Assembly (NCBI GenBank): GCA_016296635.1
Contig: JAEDIZ010000008.1
Location: 1 to 44,691, forward strand
Length of the DNA: 44,691 nt
Origin: Oscillospiraceae bacterium
Lineage (GTDB): Bacteria > Bacillota > Clostridia > Oscillospirales > Oscillospiraceae
Direction: 5' to 3'
The notes under the pieces: generated by a model
What the model saw: only the letters and a program-made list of their open reading frames with translations
Database searches by the model: none
Told to the model about the DNA's origin: nothing
Program-made: the position numbers and the translations under genes
Shown here: positions 7,214-14,605 of the stretch, one piece after another
Layout: each line of letters starts with the position of its first letter
Numbering within the stretch: the first letter of the stretch is position 1

Positions 7214-8050
7214 ATGTTCGGTTATGTGATTGCGGATGCGGCGCGGCTTTCGCCGGAACAGCTCTCGCGCTACCGCGGATTTTACTGTGGGCTTTGCAGA
7301 ACGCTGAACCGGGAATACGGCTCTGCCAGCCGTCTGGCTTTGAACTACGATATGACCCTTCTGACGCTGCTGCTCTCCTCTCTTTATGAGCCTGATGAGT
7401 CTTTCTCCTCCGGCCGCTGCCTGCTGCATCCTGCAAAGCCGCGTCCCTTTTATGAAACCGAGTTTACGCGCTACGCTGCCGCGATGAACGCCGCGCTGGC
7501 CTATTTCAACTGTATGGATGACTGGGAGGATGACCGGAATCTTCTTCGCCGAGGAGAAGCAGCGCTCTTAAAAAAAGCCGTCCAAAAAGCCGAGCTGCAG
7601 TATCCGGCTCAACTTTTGGCAATCCGCGAAAACCTCTCTCTTCTGGCAGATGCGGAAAAATCAGCACAGACCGACTTCACGGAGGATGCCGCCAATGCCT
7701 TCGGGAACCTGATGGCCGCGCTCTTCGTCATAAAAGAAGACCACTGGCAGGAACCGCTGCACAGCTTCGGTTTCTCCCTCGGAAAATTCATTTATTATCT
7801 CGATGCTGCCTGCGATTTAGAGAAAGACAGAAAAAGCGGAAGCTACAATCCGCTTCTGCCCCTCGGTCTTTCCTCCGGCGCAGAATTTGAGCCGCAGCTG
7901 CAGCTGCTGATCGGCGATGCCGCCGAAGCGTTTGAGCGGCTGCCGCTGGTGCAGGACATCGAGCTTCTGCGAAATATTCTCTATTCCGGCGTTTGGGCAA
8001 AGTTCCAGCAGGCATTTATGCCGGGAAAGGAGTCTTCCCATGATCAATGA
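7214..8050 (+). CDS. DUF5685 family protein
   Basis: The 278-aa protein starts MFGYVIADAARLSPEQLSRYRGFYCGLCRTLNREYG. The YxxxYCGLCxxL segment near residues 24-31 and the following SRLALNYDMTLLTLL are characteristic of DUF5685, an all-helical clostridial family. Later conserved positions include YFNCMDDWEDDRN and the helical FGFSLGKFIYYLDAACDLEKDRKSGSYNPL. That last segment resembles the Asp-rich metal sites of all-alpha enzymes such as prenyl synthases; this is my observation, not an established function. The ATG at 7214 has GGAAGG at proper spacing, unlike the ATG at 7208. It overlaps the downstream J-domain gene by 11 bp, so the two are coupled. Confidence 0.82.
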   Translation: MFGYVIADAARLSPEQLSRYRGFYCGLCRTLNREYGSASRLALNYDMTLLTLLLSSLYEPDESFSSGRCLLHPAKPRPFYETEFTRYAAAMNAALAYFNCMDDWEDDRNLLRRGEAALLKKAVQKAELQYPAQLLAIRENLSLLADAEKSAQTDFTEDAANAFGNLMAALFVIKEDHWQEPLHSFGFSLGKFIYYLDAACDLEKDRKSGSYNPLLPLGLSSGAEFEPQLQLLIGDAAEAFERLPLVQDIELLRNILYSGVWAKFQQAFMPGKESSHDQ

Positions 8051-8669
8051 TCCCTATGCCGTGCTGGGCCTCAGCCCGAATGCCACGGATGAAGAAGTCA
8101 AAAAAGCATATCGAACGCTGGCAAAAAAATATCACCCGGATATGAACCCCGGTGATGCCCACGCGGCGGAGATGATGAACAGGATCAACGCAGCCTACGA
8201 TCAGATCAAGAATCCTCCCGCTGCGAAGACCACCTACCGTGAGTACGCCGACCCCTTCGCCGGCTGGCATCAGCAGCAGTCACAGCAGAATACCGGCGAT
8301 CCCGTGGAGCAGGCAAGGCGCTGGGTCATGATGCGTGATTACTATTCCGCACTTCGCGTTCTGAATGTCGTTCCGCCCGAACGGCGTACGGCAAAATGGT
8401 ATTATTATGCCGCTATCTGCAACACAAATCTCGGCAGCCGGGTTCTCGGCTATGAGCAGATTCAGAAGGCCTGCGAAATGGATCCCGGCAATGAAGAGTA
8501 TCTGCGTATGAAGCAGCAGATTGAGCAGAACGGTGAAGCCTATCATGAAACAAGACAGAGTCAGAATTTCGGGAAGATGGACTTCTCCCGCACATGCTGC
8601 AGCATGTGCGCCGCATACAGCTTTATGAATCTGTTCTGCGGCGGATGTCCCATGGTCTTTTGCTGTTAA
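8040..8669 (+). CDS. DnaJ-domain protein with Cys-rich C-terminus
   Basis: The 209-aa protein begins with a J domain (residues 1-60: DPYAVLGLSPNATDEEVKKAY, with the HPD motif in KKYHPDMNPG) that would stimulate a DnaK-type Hsp70. It lacks the Gly/Phe and zinc-finger domains of true DnaJ. A helical TPR-like segment (about 85-165) follows. The last 25 residues are strikingly rich in Cys (TCCSMCAAYSF, then CGGCPMVFCC), eight in all, suggesting metal binding or membrane association. AAAGGAG precedes the ATG. Coupling to DUF5685 suggests the J protein delivers Hsp70 to its partner. Confidence 0.9.
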   Translation: MINDPYAVLGLSPNATDEEVKKAYRTLAKKYHPDMNPGDAHAAEMMNRINAAYDQIKNPPAAKTTYREYADPFAGWHQQQSQQNTGDPVEQARRWVMMRDYYSALRVLNVVPPERRTAKWYYYAAICNTNLGSRVLGYEQIQKACEMDPGNEEYLRMKQQIEQNGEAYHETRQSQNFGKMDFSRTCCSMCAAYSFMNLFCGGCPMVFCC

Positions 8670-8675
8670 AAGATG

Positions 8676-8708
8676 AAATCCCCTCAGCCGAAGCTGAGGG
8701 GATTTTCT
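8676..8708 (+). terminator. Intrinsic terminator after the DnaJ-like gene
   Basis: An 11-bp GC-rich stem (ATCCCCTCAGC with GCTGAGGGGAT, tetraloop CGAA) is followed by TTTTCTGT. It immediately follows the stop. Confidence 0.9.
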
Positions 8709-8716
8709 GTACCTGC

Positions 8717-8890
8717 TTACTTCTTGACGAAAGACATGCAGTCTACGCATTGGCAGACCTTGGGGTCGGACTCATGCGTGCCGATGCTGACAGCATCCAA
8801 AGAGCAGTAGTTCTCCGTGCCGCAATGATGGTCGCAGGATGTGACTGTGCATTCGATTGATTTATTCGCCTTGCAGTTCGTGAAATCCAT
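8717..8890 (-). CDS. DUF1540 Cys-rich mini-protein
   Basis: The protein is 57 aa: MDFTNCKANKSIECTVTSC, then DHHCGTENYCSLDAVSIGTH, then ESDPKVCQCVDCMSFVKK. The regularly spaced cysteines with CxVxxCxxH and CSLDAVSIG match the DUF1540 family, small proteins thought to bind a metal through their Cys residues. AAGGAGG precedes the ATG. It is monocistronic, convergent with the DnaJ-like gene. Its function is not known. Confidence 0.88.
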   Translation of the reverse strand: MDFTNCKANKSIECTVTSCDHHCGTENYCSLDAVSIGTHESDPKVCQCVDCMSFVKK

Positions 8891-8975
8891 AATTCTTCCT
8901 CCTTGTAAAGCCCATCGGCTTCTTTATTCAGTATGCCCGCTTGAGCAGAATTTACGCAGGAGTTTTTTTCCAAAA

Positions 8976-9005
8976 AAAAGAAACGGGGCATACCCCGTTT
9001 CTTTT
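8976..9005 (-). terminator. Intrinsic terminator after the TPM gene
   Basis: A 13-bp stem (AAAAGAAACGGGG with CCCCGTTTCTTTT, loop CATA) is followed on the minus strand by a run of Ts. It closes the XpaC-TelA-TPM operon. Confidence 0.9.
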
Positions 9006-9008
9006 CGT

Positions 9009-9719
9009 TTATTTCTTCTTTCCGCTCAGCGCATCCTTGAGCACCAGCACGACAACCAGTGCAATCAGGATAGGCTTGAGAAGCGGCTTCAAAAGCTTGC
9101 GAACCAACTGCAAACGTTCCAGAACCTCTTCCACAACGCCTTCCAGACCGCTCGGCTGCTGTACACGGGGAAGATGTTCCTTCATCCATTGCGTCAGCTC
9201 CCGCAGCAGTTCTGCAACAGTTCTGCCTGCACGCTTTTCTTCGATGGTGCTTCCCAGCATCTTTTCAAACAGTCCCTGCAGCCCCTGCTCGGCATATCTT
9301 TCAAAATCGCTGCTGAAAACTGCATACCAGCTTCCGGTCCGCGCGTCAATCAGAACCAAACCGTCACACTGGGAGAATGGCGCTTTTTGCAGCGTCTGCG
9401 ATGCTGCCGTCTGCAGATCTTCGCCATTCAGACGGCTGACGGTTTTGACCCCAATGATGCTTTCAAAGCTGTACCACATCTGCGCGATGTACTTGGCTGC
9501 CGCTGTTTCGGCATCCTTTTTGAGAATGCCTGCCTGATCCTCCACATACTGCCGAAACTGCTTATAGTTCTTGTTTGCGTATCTCGATGCTGCACCGGTC
9601 GAGTACGGCTCATATTCCACACGAACCGCGGAAACTGCATAACTCAGCACCAGTGACAGCACGATCATGAGGGCTGTAATGATCAGCGCATTGCGACGAT
9701 TTTTCAAAAAACCTGCCAT
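9009..9719 (-). CDS. TPM-domain membrane protein
   Basis: The 236-aa protein has an N-terminal membrane helix (about 12-32, LIITALMIVLSLVLSYAVSAV) and a TPM-like (TLP18.3/Psb32/MOLO-1) extracytoplasmic domain at about 55-160. That domain has the pattern VEDQAGIL, IGVKTVSRLNGED, CDGLVLIDARTG and WYAVFSSDFERYAE. A C-terminal hydrophobic helix (about 212-230) ends in a Lys-rich tail. It is six bases downstream of telA and so is co-transcribed. TPM proteins are associated with membrane-protein quality control in several systems, but no activity is shown for this one. The domain call is by pattern only. Confidence 0.7.
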   Translation of the reverse strand: MAGFLKNRRNALIITALMIVLSLVLSYAVSAVRVEYEPYSTGAASRYANKNYKQFRQYVEDQAGILKKDAETAAAKYIAQMWYSFESIIGVKTVSRLNGEDLQTAASQTLQKAPFSQCDGLVLIDARTGSWYAVFSSDFERYAEQGLQGLFEKMLGSTIEEKRAGRTVAELLRELTQWMKEHLPRVQQPSGLEGVVEEVLERLQLVRKLLKPLLKPILIALVVVLVLKDALSGKKK

Positions 9720-9724
9720 ACCGC

Positions 9725-10879
9725 TTACTTTCTGCCGTCGCGGGCCTCAAGCAGCTTCTGCTTGAGATCGCCTTCGATTCTGCGCAGCTCCTGCTCTGCT
9801 TCTCTGCGCTTCTGTGCACCCTCGGTCTGAATCTGCAGGACTTCATCCAGCGTGGAGATCAGGCTCTCGTTGGTGTGCTTCAAAGTTTCGATGTCCACGA
9901 TGCCGCGTTCGGATTCCTTGGCGGTCTCCACGGTGGCGATCTTCAGCATATCCGCATTTTTCGCCAGCAGCTGGTTGGTCATATCCGTGACCTTTCGCTG
10001 GGCTTCCATAGCCTTCTGCGAATCGGCAATGCCGAGGGTCAGAACCATCTGATTCTTCCACAGAGGAATGGTGTTCATAATGGAGGTCTGAATCTTCTCC
10101 ATCATGACATTGTCGTTATTCTGAATCATGCGGATCTGCGGTGCAGTCTGCAGGGAGATCACGCGGGTCAGTTCCAGATCATGCAGCTTCTTTTCAAAGC
10201 GGGTGCATTTGTTTTCAAAATCGTTGGCAGCCTGCGCATCCTCGGCAAGACCGGTCTGCTCGGCTTTTTCGCGCAGCTGCACCAGCGTGGTGGCGCGTTC
10301 CTGCTCCAGACGCTGCTTGCCTGCCAGGATGTACATGGTCAGTTCCTTGAAGTATTCCAGGTTCCGGTCATACATCTGATCCATGATGGCGGAATCCTTC
10401 ATGAGCGTGAGCTTATGCTTTTCCAGTTCCTCGGAGATGCGGTCTACATTCTTTTCCGCAATGCCGTACTTGGCCTTCATTTCCTCCGTGGAGGTTTTTG
10501 CTTTCTGGAACAGTCCTGCAAGGCCCTTCTTCTCCGGCTCTTCAAAGGTACGAAGCTCCACAAGAAGGCTGGCAACCATATCGCCGATCTCGCCCATGTC
10601 CTTGGTCTTGACATTGGCAAGTGCCGTATCGGAAAAATCTGCGATCTTTTTCTGTGCAGCTGCACCGTAATCAACAACAAGCGCCGAGTCCGTCAGATCG
10701 ATCTTGGAAGCAAAGTCCAGAACGACCTTCTGCTCTGCCGGGCTCAAGGTGGACATATCGGGGCCTGCATTCGGCGCCGCCTCCTGCTTCTGCAGGAAAT
10801 CCGGCTCCTTGACAACCGGTTCTTCCACGGTTTCAAAATCGGGGGTCAGCGTCAGCTGAGGGATCTTTCCTTCTTCCAT
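9725..10879 (-). CDS. TelA/YceH family toxic anion resistance protein
   Basis: The 384-aa cytosolic, almost entirely helical protein has long coiled-coil segments. Family landmarks are NVDRISEELEKHKLTLMKDSAIMDQMYDRN (given here as two conserved halves around KLTLMKD), YFKELTMYILAGKQRLE, TAPQIRMIQNNDNVMMEKIQ and TIPLWKNQMVLTLG. TelA homologues are linked to tellurite and colicin or phage resistance and to lipid-II antibiotic tolerance, mechanism unclear. The ATG at 10879 has AAGGAG eight bases upstream; a GTG nine bases earlier overlaps that site. It follows the XpaC-like gene by 12 bp, the usual pairing. Confidence 0.95.
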   Translation of the reverse strand: MEEGKIPQLTLTPDFETVEEPVVKEPDFLQKQEAAPNAGPDMSTLSPAEQKVVLDFASKIDLTDSALVVDYGAAAQKKIADFSDTALANVKTKDMGEIGDMVASLLVELRTFEEPEKKGLAGLFQKAKTSTEEMKAKYGIAEKNVDRISEELEKHKLTLMKDSAIMDQMYDRNLEYFKELTMYILAGKQRLEQERATTLVQLREKAEQTGLAEDAQAANDFENKCTRFEKKLHDLELTRVISLQTAPQIRMIQNNDNVMMEKIQTSIMNTIPLWKNQMVLTLGIADSQKAMEAQRKVTDMTNQLLAKNADMLKIATVETAKESERGIVDIETLKHTNESLISTLDEVLQIQTEGAQKRREAEQELRRIEGDLKQKLLEARDGRK

Positions 10880-10891
10880 GTCTGTCACTCC

Positions 10892-11617
10892 TTAAAATGT
10901 ATCTTTGCCGGTCAGGCCCTGGCTCGCCATCATCTGCTCCATGACACGGATATCTGCCGTGATATCCACCACATCGCTTTCAAAAAGGCTGTCCAGCTGC
11001 TTCTGGAACGCCACGATGACCTTGTCCAGCATATCTTCGATTTTCTTCATACCTTCGTCGATATTGCCCATGCGAAGGCCCTGATTCTGCAGTACCACAT
11101 ACTGCTCCAGCAGCTTGATGGTTGTCGGCAGATAGTAGTTCATGAACTGCTTGATGCCCTTTGCTTTCTCGGGGTGCATCTTCACATAGTCAAAAATTTT
11201 CTGCGTCAGGATCTCGATCTGACGGATCTGCGCGGAGAGCTTGTAATCGGGGATTTCCTCGTTCAGTTCTTTGATCCGGGCAACATACTCTGCACCCTGA
11301 TCCAGCAGTTCCTGCGTCTGCGTGCGCGGGGCCGCAGGCTTCTGCGCCTGCTTCTTTGCCTTCTGCTCGGCTTCCTCTTTCTTTTTCTGCGCAGCTTTTT
11401 CCTGCTTTTCTTTTTCAGCCTGCTCTTCGGCGGCAATCTCTTCTTCCGTCATGGTCTTGTCCGGGAAGAAGATTTTCGCGATCAAAAACGCCAGAAGCGA
11501 CAAGGCTCCGCATCCAAGCAGTCCGGACAGAGAGGTCAGCCTTCCCGACAGAGAATAGGAAAGCCAAACCAGTCCGACCACATAAGTCGGCACAACGGAT
11601 TTCTTTTTTTTCTTCAT
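10892..11617 (-). CDS. XpaC-like membrane protein (5-bromo-4-chloroindolyl phosphate hydrolysis family)
   Basis: The 241-aa protein starts MKKKKKSVVPTYVVGLVWLS, has two transmembrane segments (about 9-28 and 30-52), then a charged Glu/Lys coiled coil (about 57-95), and a helical C-terminal domain with IRQIEILTQKIFDYVKMHPEK and IKQFMNYYLPTTIKLLEQYV. The latter is the XpaC signature. The family's original name comes from a phenotype and its enzymatic role is doubtful. It is nearly always next to telA, and here it is the first gene of a three-gene operon with its own promoter. A membrane scaffold for TelA is a reasonable inference. Confidence 0.88.
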   Translation of the reverse strand: MKKKKKSVVPTYVVGLVWLSYSLSGRLTSLSGLLGCGALSLLAFLIAKIFFPDKTMTEEEIAAEEQAEKEKQEKAAQKKKEEAEQKAKKQAQKPAAPRTQTQELLDQGAEYVARIKELNEEIPDYKLSAQIRQIEILTQKIFDYVKMHPEKAKGIKQFMNYYLPTTIKLLEQYVVLQNQGLRMGNIDEGMKKIEDMLDKVIVAFQKQLDSLFESDVVDITADIRVMEQMMASQGLTGKDTF

Positions 11618-11659
11618 ACCGTCAGGAATTCCTTTCTGAAAATCTTCTTCGTCTTTTTT

Positions 11660-11688
11660 ATCTTATCGCGCCAAAAACAGAAAGTCAA
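11660..11688 (-). promoter_or_regulatory. Promoter of the XpaC-TelA-TPM operon
   Basis: On the minus strand TTGACT (11683-11688) and TAAGAT (11660-11665) are spaced by 17 bp, about 40 bp before the XpaC-like start. It is back to back with the rpe promoter. Confidence 0.8.
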
Positions 11689-11711
11689 GGCGCGGCTTTC
11701 GGTAAATCAAA

Positions 11712-11740
11712 TTGACAGCAATTTGACAAAAGAGTATAAT
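11712..11740 (+). promoter_or_regulatory. Consensus sigma-A promoter of rpe
   Basis: TTGACA (11712-11717) and TATAAT (11735-11740) are 17 bp apart and both perfect. The transcript should start near 11747, leaving a leader of about 160 nt before rpe. Confidence 0.9.
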
Positions 11741-11746
11741 ACTGTT

Positions 11747-11906
11747 AGTCTTTGCAGAGGCCGCCTTTCGGCGGCCCCCATATTCAAGCGGTACGCCCTC
11801 TGCGTGGGAGGAGAGCTTCCCCGGGCATCATTACCGCATGAGCATTTCTATGACGCACCGGCTCATTTGGTGCATGATTACAGATTCTTTTACAGGAGGC
11901 AACCCT
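11747..11906 (+). ncRNA. Structured 5' leader of rpe
   Basis: Several nested helices can be drawn. GGCCGCC-TTTC-GGCGGCC (about 11759-11776) is a stable hairpin. GCGGTA (11788-11793) pairs with TACCGC (11832-11837), GCCC with GGGC inside it, and GGGAGG-AGAG-CTTCCC (about 11806-11821) is the apical hairpin. ATGAGC/GCTCAT forms a further stem before the ribosome binding site AGGAGG. GCAGAGG (11755) can alternatively pair with CCTCTGC (11797), which would compete with the GCGGTA helix and so gives a possible switch. I cannot assign it to a known riboswitch family. Confidence 0.5.
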
Positions 11907-12557
11907 ATGAACAAGCTTTCCCCTTCCATCCTCTCTGCAGATTTTGCAAACCTTGAACGCGACATGAAGCTTCTGAAGGATACCGGTGCTGACTATGCCC
12001 ATGTAGACGTTATGGACGGCATTTTTGTTCCCAATATGTCCATCGGCTTCTGCGTCATCGAAGCGATCCGCAAGGTCTCCGACATGGTGCTCGATGTCCA
12101 TCTGATGATCGACCGTCCCGTCCGCTATGTCGAGCGCTTCTGCGATGCAGGTGCTGACATCCTGACCATCCATGTGGAAGCCGATACCGAGGAAAACACC
12201 CTCGAGGCTCTTCGCAAGATCCGCGCCAAGGGCGTCAAGGCTGCCATCTCCGTCAAGCCCAAGACCCCTGCCGAGGCAGTTCTGCCCTACATCGATCTGT
12301 GCGACCTCATCCTTGTCATGACCGTGGAACCCGGCTTCGGTGGTCAGTCCTTCATGGCAGACATGATGCCGAAGGTTGCCAAGATCCGCGAATACATCAA
12401 CGAGCGCAAGCCCGAGTGCGAACTGGAAGTGGACGGCGGCGTCAATGTGGAGACCGCAGAGGTCTGCAAGCAGGCAGGCGCCAATGTTTTCGTTGCCGGC
12501 AGTGCCTACTTCAAGGCTGCTGACAAGGCCGCTTTCGCTGCTTCCATCCACAAGTAA
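11907..12557 (+). CDS. rpe: Ribulose-phosphate 3-epimerase
   Basis: Rpe interconverts ribulose-5-phosphate and xylulose-5-phosphate in the pentose phosphate pathway. The 216-aa TIM barrel has the family signature LSPSILSADFANLERD, the catalytic metal motif HVDVMDGIFVPN, the second metal His in LDVHLMI, EPGFGGQSFM, and the second catalytic Asp in LEVDGGVN. The ATG at 11907 follows AGGAGG; the open frame reads 23 codons further upstream but through the structured leader. The gene stands alone with its own promoter and terminator, not in the rsgA-rpe cluster common in Firmicutes. Confidence 0.97.
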   Translation: MNKLSPSILSADFANLERDMKLLKDTGADYAHVDVMDGIFVPNMSIGFCVIEAIRKVSDMVLDVHLMIDRPVRYVERFCDAGADILTIHVEADTEENTLEALRKIRAKGVKAAISVKPKTPAEAVLPYIDLCDLILVMTVEPGFGGQSFMADMMPKVAKIREYINERKPECELEVDGGVNVETAEVCKQAGANVFVAGSAYFKAADKAAFAASIHK

Positions 12558-12575
12558 TCATTCCCCGAAAAGCAC

Positions 12576-12616
12576 AAAACCTTGCGATACAAATTCGTAT
12601 CGCAAGGTTTTTTCTT
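12576..12616. terminator. Bidirectional terminator between rpe and the HEYGH protein
   Basis: A 15-bp stem (AAAACCTTGCGATAC with its complement, loop AAATTC) is followed by TTTTTTCTTTATTT on the plus strand. Confidence 0.92.
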
Positions 12617-13014
12617 TATTTGGGCGCTTTTTCATTTGTGACCCATTCGCCAAGTCTGTTTGCCCATTTTTCCGGATAGGCGGAAAAATAGGATCGTTTA
12701 CCGCCGTTCCATGTAAGCGCCCGAAGGACGGACGGAAGTCCCACCAACGGCAGAAACAAGGGGCCGAGCAGCAGCGACTGCACCGTATGTCCGTACTCAT
12801 GCACCAGCAGTCTCTTCTGTACCAGATCCGGCTCATCCGCCAGAAAAATGAACATGCCCAACGCCGCAGAAGAGCGATGCTTCCAAACCGTCACATATGC
12901 GCCGTGATACCAGAAATGTCTGCATCTCCGCGACAAAAGCCAGATTACTGCTCCGGCAAGCGTCTGCGCCAGTCCCCAGCTCCACTGCCAAAGGATGAAA
13001 AGAAGTTTTTTCAT
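12616..13014 (-). CDS. Small membrane protein with HEYGH metalloprotease-like motif
   Basis: The 132-aa protein has a hydrophobic N-terminus (about 4-27) and a central VHEYGHTVQSLLLGPLFLPLVGLPS segment, shown here as HEYGH (residues 72-76) plus the hydrophobic stretch after it. HExxH is the zinc-binding motif of many metallopeptidases, but no third ligand is obvious in so short a protein. Related short Firmicute proteins share HEYGHxxQSxxLGPLY. It starts nine bases after the XRE regulator stop with AGGAGG, so it is co-transcribed and is the likely effector of that regulator. Proteolytic activity is unproven. Confidence 0.65.
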   Translation of the reverse strand: MKKLLFILWQWSWGLAQTLAGAVIWLLSRRCRHFWYHGAYVTVWKHRSSAALGMFIFLADEPDLVQKRLLVHEYGHTVQSLLLGPLFLPLVGLPSVLRALTWNGGKRSYFSAYPEKWANRLGEWVTNEKAPK

Positions 13015-13023
13015 GCCGTCCTC

Positions 13024-13878
13024 CTACAACGCCAGCTGTTTCGCCGCGTATTCGTAAGCCGACCGGAAATCACCGGTCTCCCGGCTGCAGATCTCCATGC
13101 AGCGGTACAGCTCTCTGCGAAGGATTTTGGGCAGCTCATCTGCCTCCGCCTGCTGCAGATAGAGCCTTGCATTTTCGTATTCTTCCTTTCGCGCGGCAAT
13201 GCGCCCGCGCAGGATCAGATACTCCGCCCGGTTTTCATCCGGCAAATCCGCAATCGACCAGATCTCCCGCTCCGCAGCCTGAATATGCTCCTGTTCCAGC
13301 GCATATCGCGCCAGAAACAGATGATAGCGCACATTATTCTGCGCCTGCAGATAGACTTCCTTATAGGCATCCACCGCCTGCTGCGCATCCTGCTTTGCCT
13401 CTGTCCGGCACCGTGCAATCACCGCCGACGCACGCACACACAGCTCGGGGCTGCGGTATAAGCTTCTTTCCGACTTTGAAACCGCACGGGCAGCCAAGGT
13501 CTGTGCATCGGCAAACCGCTCATCGCCCAGCGCCTGCTCCGCAGAAAACAGAGCCGCCATGGAATCGATGAGAAGTGCCTCATCTCCCTGCTCCTCCATC
13601 TGCTCCAGCACGCTGAGACATTCGGCATATTTCTTCTGCGCCAGCAGCTGTCTGGCCTCCGCAATCTCTGATTCTTCGCCTGCCGGCTTCCTGTCCAAAA
13701 GCCACGACGGGCTGACCTGCAAAACCTGCGACAGATACTCCAATGTGGCGACTGACGGCCTTGCAAGATCGTTTTCCAGCTGTGAAAGCATATTTCTTGT
13801 AATTTTGTCGCCTGCCGTCTGCTTCTGCGTCAGCCCGAGCTGCTGACGTCTCTGTTTCAGTTTTTCACCGAAGGTCAT
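13024..13878 (-). CDS. XRE-family regulator with TPR-like C-terminal domain
   Basis: The 284-aa protein has an N-terminal HTH_3 domain (residues about 5-62: FGEKLKQRRQQLGLTQKQ, then NMLSQLENDLARPSVATL) and a long helical domain of degenerate TPR repeats (about 70-284), as in PlcR/Rgg-like regulators that sense peptides. The start MTFGEKLKQ at 13878 has GGAGG upstream. An inverted repeat just downstream of the -10 suggests autoregulation. It is followed nine bases later by the HEYGH membrane protein; a peptide-sensing regulator beside a putative protease would be a logical pair, but this is inference. Confidence 0.85.
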   Translation of the reverse strand: MTFGEKLKQRRQQLGLTQKQTAGDKITRNMLSQLENDLARPSVATLEYLSQVLQVSPSWLLDRKPAGEESEIAEARQLLAQKKYAECLSVLEQMEEQGDEALLIDSMAALFSAEQALGDERFADAQTLAARAVSKSERSLYRSPELCVRASAVIARCRTEAKQDAQQAVDAYKEVYLQAQNNVRYHLFLARYALEQEHIQAAEREIWSIADLPDENRAEYLILRGRIAARKEEYENARLYLQQAEADELPKILRRELYRCMEICSRETGDFRSAYEYAAKQLAL

Positions 13879-13893
13879 GCTCCGTCCTCCATT

Positions 13894-13908
13894 GTAAATA
13901 TCATTTAC
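13894..13908 (-). promoter_or_regulatory. Operator-like inverted repeat upstream of the XRE gene
   Basis: GTAAAT-ATC-ATTTAC is a perfect 6+3+6 inverted repeat between the predicted -10 (13912-13917) and the ribosome binding site, where a repressor would block transcription. It probably is the regulator's own operator. Confidence 0.55.
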
Positions 13909-13911
13909 CTT

Positions 13912-13920
13912 ATTGTAACA
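13912..13920 (-). promoter_or_regulatory. Extended -10 promoter of the XRE gene
   Basis: On the minus strand the sequence TGTTACAAT is an extended -10 (TGn plus TACAAT). Only a poor -35 (TTGCGC) lies 17 bp upstream. Confidence 0.55.
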
Positions 13921-13950
13921 TAGTGCTTCCTTCAGCGCAAGCACCGCAAT

Positions 13951-13983
13951 ATAAAAACAGAGCCGGGATTTCTCCCGGCTCTG
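13951..13983 (-). terminator. Intrinsic terminator after the phosphoribosyltransferase
   Basis: An 11-bp stem (CAGAGCCGGGA with TCCCGGCTCTG) is followed on the minus strand by TTTTTAT. Confidence 0.9.
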
Positions 13984-14000
13984 AAATGTTTTCTTGAAAC

Positions 14001-14558
14001 TCAGCCGACGATCTCGCCTTTAGCGTTGAAGACCGGAAGCTTCTCCAGATAGATGATATCATCCCGGCTCTGGGCTTTGCCCTCTGCCAGAACGGCCATA
14101 CGACCGACGATCTCGCCGCCTGCCTGAGTGACAAGCTCTTCCATCGCGCGAAGAGAATCGCCCGTGGAGATCACATCGTCCACGATCAGGATTTTTTTGC
14201 CCTTGATCTTTGCGGCATCTTCCCCGGACAGATACAGATCCTGCTCATTCTGCGTTGTGATGGAATGGACCGTGACATGCAGCGCGTTCGTCAGATAGAC
14301 CTTCATTTTCTTGCGCGCAATGAAGTAGGTTTCCGCGCCGGACTGTCTGGCCATCTCATGGATCAGAGGAATGGACTTTGCCTCAGCGGTCAGCATGTAG
14401 TCATATTCAGCCGGCACCTTTTTCAGAAGCTCGGCAGCTGCTGCAACAGTGATTTCGGGATCACCGAACATGATGAAGGGAGCAATATACAAATCTTCTG
14501 CAACGGGGCACAGAGACAGCTCGCGCTTGAGACCCGCAATCGTCATTTCGTATTTCAT
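14001..14558 (-). CDS. Purine phosphoribosyltransferase family protein
   Basis: Type I phosphoribosyltransferases join a purine base to PRPP. The 185-aa protein has the PRPP loop ILIVDDVISTGDS (123-135) and an N-terminal LTAEAKSIPLIHEMARQSG segment like the base-binding region of adenine and xanthine PRTases. The start MKYEMTIAGLKRELSLCPV is typical of a clostridial group often labelled adenine-PRTase-like. It is divergent from an NCS2 purine permease, which supports a role in purine-base salvage; the base used cannot be decided from sequence. It has its own strong promoter and terminator. Confidence 0.88.
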   Translation of the reverse strand: MKYEMTIAGLKRELSLCPVAEDLYIAPFIMFGDPEITVAAAAELLKKVPAEYDYMLTAEAKSIPLIHEMARQSGAETYFIARKKMKVYLTNALHVTVHSITTQNEQDLYLSGEDAAKIKGKKILIVDDVISTGDSLRAMEELVTQAGGEIVGRMAVLAEGKAQSRDDIIYLEKLPVFNAKGEIVG

Positions 14559-14574
14559 GGAATTCTCTCCTTAT

Positions 14575-14589
14575 TGCTGCACTGCAGCA
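14575..14589. promoter_or_regulatory. Inverted repeat in the phosphoribosyltransferase leader
   Basis: TGCTGC-ACT-GCAGCA is a perfect 6+3+6 inverted repeat between the promoter and the ribosome binding site. It could be a repressor site or a small 5' hairpin. Confidence 0.4.
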
Positions 14590-14605
14590 CAAATTTTGCT
14601 TCAAT

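Noticed and set aside
9875..11956. A very long open frame (about 690 codons) on the plus strand
   Set aside because: It lies opposite telA and the XpaC-like gene, is rich in Leu/His/Arg with no recognisable domain, and has no ribosome binding site. It is an antisense shadow of high-GC genes.
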